Positions 46,167 through 56,452 of a DNA stretch of 64,000 nt are shown here, piece after piece (the stretch's first letter is position 1; each line of letters begins with the position of its first letter). Made by a program: the position numbers and the translations under genes. Source of the DNA: Scytalidium lignicola. Its lineage: Eukaryota > Ascomycota > Leotiomycetes. Location: the NCBI GenBank assembly GCA_002812745.2, contig NCSJ02000151.1, positions 1 through 64,000 on the forward strand. Reading direction: 5' to 3'. The notes below the pieces were generated by a model. It worked only from the letters and a program-made list of their open reading frames with translations. It searched no databases and had not been told where the DNA came from.

Positions 46167-48446
46167 ATGTCTCTTCCTACTCCAGAAGTGCCCCTGGATC
46201 ACGCCTGTTCAGCACTGTACAACAACATTCTCTATTCCTACTCGAGTAATGCATTCCAGTCACTGTCGTTAGAGCGAGGTGCAGAATGGTTACAACTACC
46301 GATGGGCGTCTCCGTGGAAGGAGGCGTGTGTGTGAAGTCAACACCGCAAAATAGCAGTGCTGCAGCATTGTACATTGTTGGTGGAACGGCAAATTCGTCC
46401 GACTACCAAGGCCTACAACGATATTTGTTCGAAGAGGGAAAATGGGAGTCAATAACTCCAAATGTCCCCGTCACGCAGAACCGTCTCTGGCATAATTCTA
46501 TATATATGAACAACTCGGATTCCCTTCTGGTATACGCTGGGACGCAGGATGGCACTATGCATTTATCATCGCAGACATTCACCATCCAAGCATCCCCTCC
46601 CTACACGGTCCTAGCCTACGAAGCTATCGCCCCACCCGCCATCTCACCCATACTGATCCCTTGGACAGAAGACGATGCCATGTACTGCGGTGGAAGCACT
46701 ACTAACAACAAGATAATGACATTCAATCCTTCGGCATCATGGGTAGACACGGGCGCAACGTTAGCAGACCCATTTTACGACACATCATCAATCAAGGCAG
46801 TGGTGGTGGATGGAGATGATGGAAGCAAGAATCTCTACACATTCGACCTGACAACAACGCCTAACTCGGTAAACAGAACAGTTCTCCTAGGACCTGGCGG
46901 ACAACCAATGCAGGATGCCCAACCAGTTCATTCGAAGCGTGCGATGGATTTGAAGGATAGGAGAGCGAAGAGAGATTTGACTGTCGCAAATTGGCCTGTG
47001 TACAACGACACGTTTGCTCCTGCCAACACAAGATCTGATTATTCAGTGGCAACGGATGGGACTGGTTTGGTGGCCATCTCCGGTGGAAACGCGGACGACC
47101 CATTATGTTTGTTCCAAGCAAGGAATAATAGCTGGGAGAATGCAACTGCTGCGCTGGTTCTGAAGTCTCAAATCCCAATTTCAAATATTATATCAACGAG
47201 CGTTTCGTCCTCTTCGGCATCTGCAACACCATCATCTACCTCATCCAAGTCAATTGCTTCTGCAACAGCATCTTCAACACCTTCACTATTACCAACCCCG
47301 ATACAAAGTGATAAGGACCCTAAATTGCCCATGAGAATCCTTGGAATTGTTCTTGGGTCGGTGGTAGCTTTTGCATTCGCTATTTTATTGCTATCATTCT
47401 TGTTAAGGTGGCTTAAAGCAAGAAAGCTACATGCAGATGCTGGTCATCAGAGACGTTCAAGTGGAATCCCGGAGAAGTCCGATATGGATTTCGTAGATAG
47501 GGGTCTCCCGACAACGAGTTCTGCCAGATTCTATTCACATGAGCCACAAACATCACAGGGTTCATATTCTTCAATGGCAATACTGATGGGCCGTGTGGGA
47601 CATAAGAGAGGCAGTGAAAAGGGAGGAAGTGACTCAAGTAGTCAATTTAACAAGAAGTTCAACGGAGCAATCAGCAATCCAATACCGCAGGATATGTCTA
47701 AGTCGCCAGCATATCCCTTGAAGACTGCAGGGGGCATGTCACAGGAGAAGGAGATTCCTATGCCTCGTCCTCGGGTGAGCCAAAATGCCCAGCGTGAGAG
47801 CATGAGGCGGAGCTCAGGTTGGAACAGGTACTGGTCCGGCGGCAGTGCCCTTAATATTCTGGGATTTGGAGCCGGATCGCGGCGCACAACCTATGGCGAG
47901 ACGGAGGGAAGTTCGCACTACTCTGAACCTCGAGTTCCCAGCCAATATACACAAGGCACTAGCGCAACGCAACCCTCGGCTATAGTTCCTCCATTAAAAC
48001 TTGCTGGCGGCCCCGAGTTGAATAGCGTTGTATCAGCTTCTCCGCGATTTGCCAACTCTTCATCTGGCTTCCCTCTTACAAAAGAAATGTCGGGTCGAAT
48101 TGAGCGCTCCGGCTCTGTGAGCTCGCTATCCACTTTCAACGAACATGATCGTTCCGATGCTTACTCCAGCGGTATTCCTGCCAGTATACACGAACAGCAG
48201 GACTCCTGGTTGCCATTCCAAGGGGGTTGGGACAGCAAGAAGGAGGAACCACGTGTTGTGAGTAACGCATACAGTGAGAGCGTTTACGCAGGTTCAGATC
48301 CGAGATCTTCGGCAGTTCAGGCAGCACAGTTCATGAGAGAATCAAGGTTTCCCACTCCACCTGCTACTGGAAATAGGAACGGTAGGACACAAGAAGTGAA
48401 TTCGGATATGAGTTGGTTGAATCTGGGTGGGGACTCTAAAATATAG
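46167..48446 (+). CDS. Kelch-like single-pass membrane protein
   Basis: Single-exon gene of 759 residues. The N-terminal 330 residues resemble a galactose-oxidase/kelch-type beta-propeller, with recurrent V-G-G-T, Y-A-G-T and C-G-G-S turns and W-residue blades. There is a Ser/Thr-rich stalk (about 345-380), one strong membrane segment at about 391-414 (I-V-L-G-S-V-V-A-F-A-F-A-I-L-L-L), a basic stop-transfer stretch (R-W-L-K-A-R-K), and a long Ser-rich cytoplasmic tail. No classical signal peptide is visible at the ATG. Related fungal proteins are often labelled 'pre-mRNA splicing factor CLF1', which does not fit this membrane topology. The likely role is a cell-surface or endomembrane sensor or scaffold; function unknown. 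It stands alone, with more than 4 kb free of genes on each side. Confidence 0.78.
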   Translation: MSLPTPEVPLDHACSALYNNILYSYSSNAFQSLSLERGAEWLQLPMGVSVEGGVCVKSTPQNSSAAALYIVGGTANSSDYQGLQRYLFEEGKWESITPNVPVTQNRLWHNSIYMNNSDSLLVYAGTQDGTMHLSSQTFTIQASPPYTVLAYEAIAPPAISPILIPWTEDDAMYCGGSTTNNKIMTFNPSASWVDTGATLADPFYDTSSIKAVVVDGDDGSKNLYTFDLTTTPNSVNRTVLLGPGGQPMQDAQPVHSKRAMDLKDRRAKRDLTVANWPVYNDTFAPANTRSDYSVATDGTGLVAISGGNADDPLCLFQARNNSWENATAALVLKSQIPISNIISTSVSSSSASATPSSTSSKSIASATASSTPSLLPTPIQSDKDPKLPMRILGIVLGSVVAFAFAILLLSFLLRWLKARKLHADAGHQRRSSGIPEKSDMDFVDRGLPTTSSARFYSHEPQTSQGSYSSMAILMGRVGHKRGSEKGGSDSSSQFNKKFNGAISNPIPQDMSKSPAYPLKTAGGMSQEKEIPMPRPRVSQNAQRESMRRSSGWNRYWSGGSALNILGFGAGSRRTTYGETEGSSHYSEPRVPSQYTQGTSATQPSAIVPPLKLAGGPELNSVVSASPRFANSSSGFPLTKEMSGRIERSGSVSSLSTFNEHDRSDAYSSGIPASIHEQQDSWLPFQGGWDSKKEEPRVVSNAYSESVYAGSDPRSSAVQAAQFMRESRFPTPPATGNRNGRTQEVNSDMSWLNLGGDSKI

Positions 48447-49569
48447 GATCTCCTTTTTTATAAGCTACCCGACGTTCTCTTGCTCTCACTATCGTCCATG
48501 CGACATCCACAACATCTACAGCCGCTCCCTTACAGAACTACATCTATTACATACTACACATGATGACATTTCATGCACGGCTATCTCGCATACCATATAC
48601 CCAATACCCAACCATACACACGATGATCAACATCTTATGTCTTATATCAATGCTTTTATTTATTTTCATTTAGCGAACCTGCATATCCACTTGCTTGTCA
48701 TATATTTGTTTGCATCTCCGGCAACGGAGCAGGCCAAAAGCAGTAGACGGATCACCTCCACTATTCTCTTTCTCTTGCCTCATCCGTTGTCCTGGGACAT
48801 GTTTCTCATAGGCATCTCTCTCTTGACCCCTTTCCATTTATTTGGTTTCTAGTTGCACACGTTCCTATAAGGTGCAGCATGACGGAGTTAATCGCACTCT
48901 TAATGTTTCCGTTAACATTTTTTTTATTGCTGGGAAAGACGTTCAGGAGTTAATGGGGGGTTTTCCTTTGCTGTAGCCACTCTCTGTAAACCCTACATAT
49001 TCATTGTTTGTGCGAGCATTTCCCCTTGAACGGGATTTCGGGATGTAATGCTTAATTGCAGGGGCATCTATTTTAGCAGTTGTCACTCCTTTTTTCTTGA
49101 TATGTGCCTGTGCAGAGGCAGGCGCCCGGTCTATCTTATATCTTAGAGGAAATCTAGTGTAGATAATGAGATAGAGTAAGCAAGGTACGGTTTTGAAAAA
49201 AGATTGTCGTGAAATTACTTTGACTTTTGCATCATACTTTGAAGTGTATCGTGTTATAGTATACCTTGTGATAGATAGGTTGGGATGTCTCACAAGTTGT
49301 GTCACATGACGAGGTCATATGAGCATTTGCATCTACCACATTTACGTTGACACCCTACAACAATTCTTATTGCAGAAGCTCTGGATCTCCCTCTGACATG
49401 CAACAAAGAGATCCCCAGAACACAAAAATGGGTCTTGGCAGTGAAACCAACCCCTATCACACAGCTTGTCATTATTATTGGCTGGAATAGGGGAGGTTTA
49501 CTTCTGGATTCACGCTCACACACCAAAATAATTTCTCCCACCAGTTTCCAAGTTCCAAAGATCTAATTC

Positions 49570-50730
49570 TCCTCTTGACCCCTGATTTCTTGCCATTTCC
49601 CCGTCTTCCTTGACATCTTCTCAAAATGAAGCTTTTTTCGGAAAAAGTATATAGGTTTTTCTAGATGTGCAACAAAACTCGTTGTATCGGTTCTTGGCAT
49701 CTGTTAACGTTTGTTACTTTTGTTGTTGATTAGTCAGGGGAAATCGAAGGTGTGCGAAATCTGTATCTAATCAAGGGAGAGAGAAAGGCATGCTGTGGAA
49801 CTTAGATTTAGGTCTGGGAAATTTTTATTCACCTCTTAACCGCAGTTTTCGTCCCATTCTCCCGTTGTTGCTTCGACCCATGCAAAAATTGAAGCTTTTT
49901 CAGAAAAAGTATATACTTTTCTAGATATGCAACAAAAATTGGTTTGGAAATAACAGGGTTTGTTGGCTGGTTCCTTGGTATCTGTTCCTTTCTCGGACAG
50001 GTTCTAGAAATCCATCCTTATATAGAGTAGAAATTTTGTTGTTTAACCCGACTTTATTGTTTTTGGTTGAAACCTTTTTATTCATCTCATCCTCTTGACC
50101 TCAGTTTCCCATCAATTCCCTCCTTTTTTTGACGCTCGAATGAGGCTATTCAGGAAGTGTATACTTTTTCAGACATGCAACAAAATCTTGTGGTGGTATG
50201 TGTCGAGTCTTGGCATCTTTCGTCTTTCTATATCTCTTCTTGTTAGCCAGATAGAGTCAATAGAACGCTAGATCAAACGGAGAAGAGAGGTATACCGTTC
50301 AGCTTAAGTTATGGAGACTTGGAAGTTATTCATCTCTTGATCCTAGATTCATATCAATTCCCTTTTTTGATGCTCAAATGAGGCTTTTCAGAATGTATAT
50401 ACTTCCCAGACGTGCAACGAAACTTTGGAACAGTGTGTTGATCCTTGGCGTCTGTTAAACTAGGGAATCAGAAGAACGCTAAGTCAACATAGTAGAGAAG
50501 CTTACTGTTTAACTCAAATTCAGTGTTGCAAGCTATTCATTTCTTAATCCTCGTTTCCTAGTCCATTTTCTTCTGACCCAGTATTTTGAAGCCCTTTCAA
50601 AACAAAAACAAAAGAAGATGTATATATTTGCTTCCTCAGAAATGTAACAGAAATATGTGACGCCAATCCTGGAGTCACTAGATGGAGACTGAGAGCCTCA
50701 CTCTGACGTGCAACAAAAAAAAAATTTGGC
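49570..50730. repeat. Decayed tandem array, about five units of 230-260 bp
   Basis: A shared block recurs: a pyrimidine-rich CTCTTGACC-like segment, then A-A-T-G-A-(A/G)-G-C, then TTTTTC(A/G)GAAAAAGTATA or a decayed form, then GCAACAAAA, then CTTGGCATCTGTT. The GCAACAAAA element is at about 49669, 49929, 50177, 50414 and, more decayed, 50644, giving spacings of 260, 248, 237 and 230 bp. Partial traces follow at 50703 and precede at 49396. No terminal repeats or coding potential seen. Units differ mainly by substitutions and small indels, so the array is old. Confidence 0.7.
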
Positions 50731-52818
50731 TAGTGAAATGCGGGATAACAGATAGTAGTACTGTTCTGAGGTATCCCGCTTCGTGAAGTTTTCTAGAACA
50801 TTGTGAACCCCAGCCAGGCACAAAAGTCAAGCCCAAACCCCCCAACCTCAAAGGAAAAAGGAAAAAAAGAGAAGTAAAAGACAAGAACCAAAAAGGGTTA
50901 TCAGTCACGATGGTCTAATATGCAATTACATAATGTATCCCCCGAATTGAAGTGGTTTTTTCTTGAGATTCTAAAATAGATCCACTTATAATGAAAATGA
51001 AACTTTACCCCTACAAGGTTGGGTAAGTACGGACGTACAACACCACTTTTCCTCCTAGGGTACAAGTCTCCATTAGGTCGGTCCCCATGGCAAGCATTAC
51101 TAAAACGCGCTTTTTTTCTCTACTAAGTAATTCCTCTCTACTCAGCAGACGCGTAACAACATCTGAATCAGTTTATGCAAAAAAAGACCTATTTATTTTT
51201 GTCAAAAACTTTTCGTTGGTTAAGGGGGGTTGGGTGGGGAGAGGATGGGAAGGTTATGGCGTAGGGGAAGGCGGAGGCAAATCACAAGGGAAGAAAAAAA
51301 AAATAATGAATTGAACGGTCCCTCCGTCTCTCCATCTCCTTCCCCAATTTGCCCCTAGATCAGAGTCGTAATTGGGAAGGAGATAGTCTGACCATCACAT
51401 TCTGAGCGGCCCCCCACACTTATTGTGTCTCGGAATAGAAGTGTATTGACCGGTAGTAATCCGGGTATAGAACCTCGGATCGGGACGCCGTTCAAGGATT
51501 CTGTTAATTTATATGACGGGCTTGAAAAACAAGGGTAGTGGATAGTCTCCTTTTTGTCTTGGCTCTTTTGTAGTATTTCTAACAGAGAGAGAGAGAAAAT
51601 GAAAGATTAGTGATGCTGACAAAGAGCGTTATTGGTCTGATTGACTCAATCACTAGAGGCTCGAGGCTCAAAATCAAATAAGTGTCAAAGCACTGGTGGT
51701 ACAAACAAGGAATATTCTGACAATGCGGCTCATCCTCATCTCACCCGTTATTATTCCTATTTTGTTCTTCTATTTTTGAAGTCCTTATGAATTTTGTTGC
51801 CAAGAAATCAATTTGCATGGTACACTGATTTTATGGTGTGTTGTTGTGGCAAATAGGTAAGAACAAAGTACATCTTTTTTGGTCTCAGAAAACTCTGAAA
51901 CATAAGATGTTATCAGCTGTCATCAGCCACTCTCTAGATGCTCAGATGGGCGTTTGCCTCTCTAAGTATTGGCCAGCCCATAATCAGTGAGATTATGCCT
52001 TCTAGAATCCTTCCGGATTACTCTTGAATTTACTCTTAAATCCCACAGAACGAATATGTGCCAGTTGACCGACCTATACCTCCGTATTGTCGTAATACCA
52101 TCCTGGTGGCGTGGGAGGTCATTACTAAGAAAATTGTTGGAATGAGGACGTGAGAGCCTGATCTGTCGGACTAGCCGATGGACCGCATACGTGGACATAC
52201 ACATTGCGAGTTGGAAAAAAGAATACCAGAATTGTTTCACCAATAACCTACCTTTTGCCTTCTTGGAAATTCCGTGAGGTCCTGGGTTTTTGCTCCATCT
52301 AAGGCACACTTGGAAGAAAGCAAGGCTTCTTAGAGAAGAACTTGGAGATGGAGCCTAGAACTGTGGAGGACCTTCCAGGCCCCGATGGATGGGCGCGAAG
52401 CCACCCAGAAGCGAGGCGTCTCGGGCTTCACGGCAGAGATAGCGTGGGGTGGTGAGGGTAAGGAGAGTTCACGTATGGATTTATACAGTACCATGTAGGG
52501 CCCAGGGCCAAACGCAACCCGGGGCAGGATGTGCACATAGAACTAAAAGACTGATGGTGAACTACGTCTATCCTGGTTTATTCCTAGGGAATGATGCGGG
52601 ATGAGCCCCTCGGCCCTTAGGCCACCTGGAGATGGGGGAATATGGACGGACTTTTGCTTCCATACTTCGATCCTCGGTCTTACCTGAGTTGCCGAGAATA
52701 GTAGAATGGTCTCAAAGGACTAAGAGACAGACTTCGACGCTCCCGCNGCAGCTGTAGCTGCAATAATACACCAAGAGGAGCTCAGAGATGGGGGGATGGA
52801 GCAAGTTCAACAAGCAAC

Positions 52819-52838
52819 TGTCATGGATATCCATGACA
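52819..52838. repeat. Perfect 20-bp palindrome
   Basis: TGTCATGGATATCCATGACA equals its reverse complement. It shares the GTCATGG/CCATGAC arms with the hairpin at 8808-8832. Confidence 0.75.
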
Positions 52839-55674
52839 TGACCCGTCCAGTAGAGCAGGATTGTATCTCGAACTACTTACTGTACTGCTCTTCGATCCTT
52901 GCAGAGGTCCACAGCCAACAGCGAGACTGGGTAAGAAGCCATAGATTGTGCAGGAGCAGCAGTCAGGGGAAAGTAGGCCGTCGATTCCGCGGGGTGGGGG
53001 AGATTCACCGGCTTCCATGCAGCAAAGGAATCCTTCTAGAATAGTGAAATTTCCGGGGTGGCTGTAAATGTGACAAGAGTGTGCAGAGTGCAGATTCGCT
53101 CCCAGGTTGGCACTTTAAGGGCCCGCAGAGCTGGTACCCAGTTTTCAGCATCTTCCATCCCATAAACCATCACCTGTGCAGGCGGCCGCTGCAGCTAATT
53201 AACATCCCATCAGATGCCGTGACAGGACCACCGAAGGCCGGGTCCCAGAGCGACTGTCCAGACAGCTTTTTTTGGGGCAAACCGTTGTCATCACCCGATT
53301 CGTCACATTGGCCTCCATCAATGCTAGTAGTATTTTCAGAGCGTTGTTGTGCAGAAGGAAACAGGAGAGGAGCAGGCAATCCAAGTGAGTGTCAGAGAAA
53401 AGAGGTGTTGGACGTTTCTTTGGGGCCAATGGAGAGGCTGCACTAGGGCGTGGGCAGAGGGCCGCGTGTGATTGGTCAATCATGACTACACCTCGCATTC
53501 CCTTTTCGAAACCATGTTCTAGAAGAAGACCATTGGGGATTCCATGCAGGCTGGCACCGAAAAAAGGCTGTAGCTCGCAGCAAGCCAGCGAAGAAGCAAA
53601 AGCTGGCGGTGGCGGCACAGCGAGGCTGATGAGATGCAGAAGATGGACGACATGAATGATATGATAGGATTCGAGGAATTTAGCTGCCGGCTAGTGCTGT
53701 TGCTCTGCGGTGCAGTTCTGGCAGCAACTGAGTTCGGTAACATTTTGGTTGTACAAAGTAGAAGAGCTCGGGCCGGCCATCTGTATTCTTCCTGCCGAGG
53801 AGGTCTGAACCCCCAGCGCAGCAGATACAGTACCGTACATCCATATTGTAAATCTGCTCCGTGGACAAGAATACGATGCATACAGTAAGCCAGGACATTT
53901 CGTGGACAGCCCTGTCTCTACCCCTCTACTACCTTGTGGTCGTGGGGTCCAGAAACTGCCGCGGGAAGAAAACGAAATGAAAAGTTAATCTGGGAATAAC
54001 CTAAGACCATTCCTGAAGTAAGCCGTGCAAGGTCCGTGATGGAAGCATAGTACTGTACCGTATCGGTGCGACGGGTATAGTACGGTACCTGGACACAGGA
54101 GAGAGAGTAGACGGGCTGAATGCCGTGCAGAGGAGGGGAGTAAGTTACGTCCGTAGACGAGGGAAGAAAAAGAGATGCGGTAGAGCTGGTTGGCGATGGG
54201 GCTGCAGGGTTTGGTAATCATTTAGATGTTATAAGTTAACTGAAGTTAAGTTAGTTTTGAGGGTCGCTTTTGCCTACGACCTACCGGTATTGTACCGTAC
54301 TGCAGGAGCTACTGTCGAGGTACATGTACAAGTAGGGATATACACACCAGTAAGTATCTCCAGTAGGCCAGGGCGACTAGTGAAGAAGCTCCAGCTGCAG
54401 GTTCGAGGTTCTGCGTCTTCCCAGTGGTGGGTTCCGGGGCTCTTGGGGCTGTAGCTACAGTACTATGGTGCTGTACTTTCTCCGTGCCGAGTGGTGGTCG
54501 TTACGAAGAACGGGCGTGTCAGGGGGAGGAGAGAAGGAGAGGTGGTGGCTGACGGGCAATAAATGCGAGATCGGGATGCAAATCCCCATCGAGACAGCCA
54601 GTGTGGAATGCGACTGAAGGGGTGAACTTGAACCAGATCACGGTCGCAGGCTTCCTGGACATTTGGGGTTGGTTCCCCGAACACCAGCTTTGCAGAAAGG
54701 ACCTGCCGAGCCGAGAATCGCGGATCATTCAGAAGTTCTGCATTGCTAAACACCCGATCTTTTTTGGTGTGAGAACAGAGAACCAGAAGTCTTTCTATCC
54801 CGCACGGTACCTGGGATGGTTCATGATGCTCTCTCTCTCTGTTGCAATGAGACGGACCAGCCGGTCTTTTGCACCATGGAACGATCGTCCAGTATTACTG
54901 TATTATCATTATTATTACTATTATCATCATCACAGTACTGAAGTTAAACAAAGTACAGTGCTGACAGAGTTGCAATGGGCCAGGACCAACTCCCACTTGT
55001 CTTCTGACGCCCGCCGCTGGGTGTGGACCGCCATCACCGAAAGACAATGCCTGTGCAGCACCAGACCCCACCGCGGGCTTCCAAGCACCTCCACTTGCGC
55101 GCTCTCTCTCTCTTTTCTCGTTTCTCTCGCATTTCATCGCACCATTGCGGAAAGACGGCGCCGTGGAAGGGTTGAGTGTAAGAAGCATTGCTCACGGTCG
55201 AGGACGAGGAGAGTTGGCCGAGAGATGATTGCAGCCGGTTTGGTGGGTATAAGTTAGGCGTAGTCATCAGTTAGAAGAGCAGAAGTTCAGCGTTCCAGCC
55301 CTGGTCGGTCCCATGGCTGCTTTTCCTGCAGCAACGCCAGCAGCAAGCATCCCCACGCTGGCTTGCTGGGGGGGGACANCGGAGGGTGTTCACCACCATC
55401 TTCCATCCTCCATCCACCATCCATCCTCAAGCTACCGTAGCGTAGATCAAGCATCATCAAAAAGGCTCGAGGGACCCCCCCGACCCAGCCCGCCTGCAAT
55501 CATCACGAATGAGGGGACTGCAAGCGCCTTCGGCCAATACTAAAATACTGTAGACTAAAGCTCGTTCTTGCAAGCTCCTTAATACGGTGCAGACTACCTA
55601 GACAAGACGTCTGATGCTGCAGAGGCAGGCAGGCACCTTACGATCGCAGACACCGGCACCTCTATCACCAGCTC

Positions 55675-55709
55675 TTCTCCTCCTCCTTCTCCTCCTTCTC
55701 CTCCTCCTC
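55675..55709 (+). repeat. CTC/TCC pyrimidine repeat
   Basis: Near-perfect run of CTC triplets with TTC interruptions, about 750 bp upstream of the bHLH start. It produces a false poly-Leu frame. Pyrimidine tracts are common in fungal promoters. Confidence 0.7.
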
Positions 55710-56452
55710 GACCTCTTTTCTGGCCTTCTCCCTCTTCTCCCCGTTTCTTCATCCACCTTCTGCCTCAGCATCGCCCACGGTCGTTTCCATCGCCCCGCGA
55801 CTCTCTGTGGGCTGGAAAGGTCACCAGGCGGCGAATCTTGCTCTGCTGTACAGTACGGTGTATATGGCAGAAGAGCTGCGACGCTTGAGCAACCATTGTC
55901 TCTCTCTCTTATCCACAGCTCTTTTTCGCGTCCGTTCACCCCATCTGTATTCGTCTCCGAAAGGAGCATCGCGCGCAATCTCAAAAGTATTACGAAAAGA
56001 GCAAGCGGGGCCCGATTTTTTTTCTCTCTCTCTGCGTAGCTTTTCTAAATCTTTTTGGAACCGTTAGCTGCCGTTAGCTAGATTTGATATCCTGCCGGCA
56101 CTTCGACCGACGCTTTCTCTTCTATCCGAGGACACTACGGGCTAGGGATCTCCAACCAAAGAATTTCTTCACCTTCTCCTCCTCCTCTTCATCACCAGAA
56201 CCAGAATTCACCATCTCGGTGGAAAATCGTCGTCGGTTTCGCCGAGAACGAGATCGCGGCCAGGTACATGGATTAAGCTCCCAAACGATCCAAATTATCT
56301 CATTTTCAGTGGGCACCCGCAATCGCACTTATCTAAACGACCTTGAGGGCCTGTGTCCAGCCGCACGCGCCCGCCAGTGATCGCGACTCTTCCATACCAA
56401 CGAACCTGCAAATTCTGGATTCCTACCCCGAGCCAATCTGGCTTCTGTGGTG

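Larger units (their letters stand above)
48447..56452. other. 8-kb gene-free region upstream of the bHLH gene
   Basis: No open frame here resembles a real protein. From 48.4 to 51.9 kb the DNA is AT-rich and contains a decayed tandem array (49570-50730). From 52.3 to 56.4 kb it is GC-richer and dotted with TACAGTA/TACTGTA/GTACCGTA words, a 20-bp palindrome (52819-52838) and a CTC repeat (55675-55709). N characters at 52747 and 55379. The last 900 bp are C/T-rich and look like the promoter and leader of the bHLH gene. Non-coding transcripts or further leader exons cannot be excluded. Confidence 0.5.

Noticed and set aside
51962..52309. Minus-strand open frame of 115 codons
   Set aside because: Moderately protein-like composition, but no motif, no partner exon and no family I can name.
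55614..56039. Open frame with a poly-Leu run resembling a membrane segment
   Set aside because: It is produced by the CTC pyrimidine repeat in the bHLH promoter; the antisense gives poly-Arg. No family resemblance.
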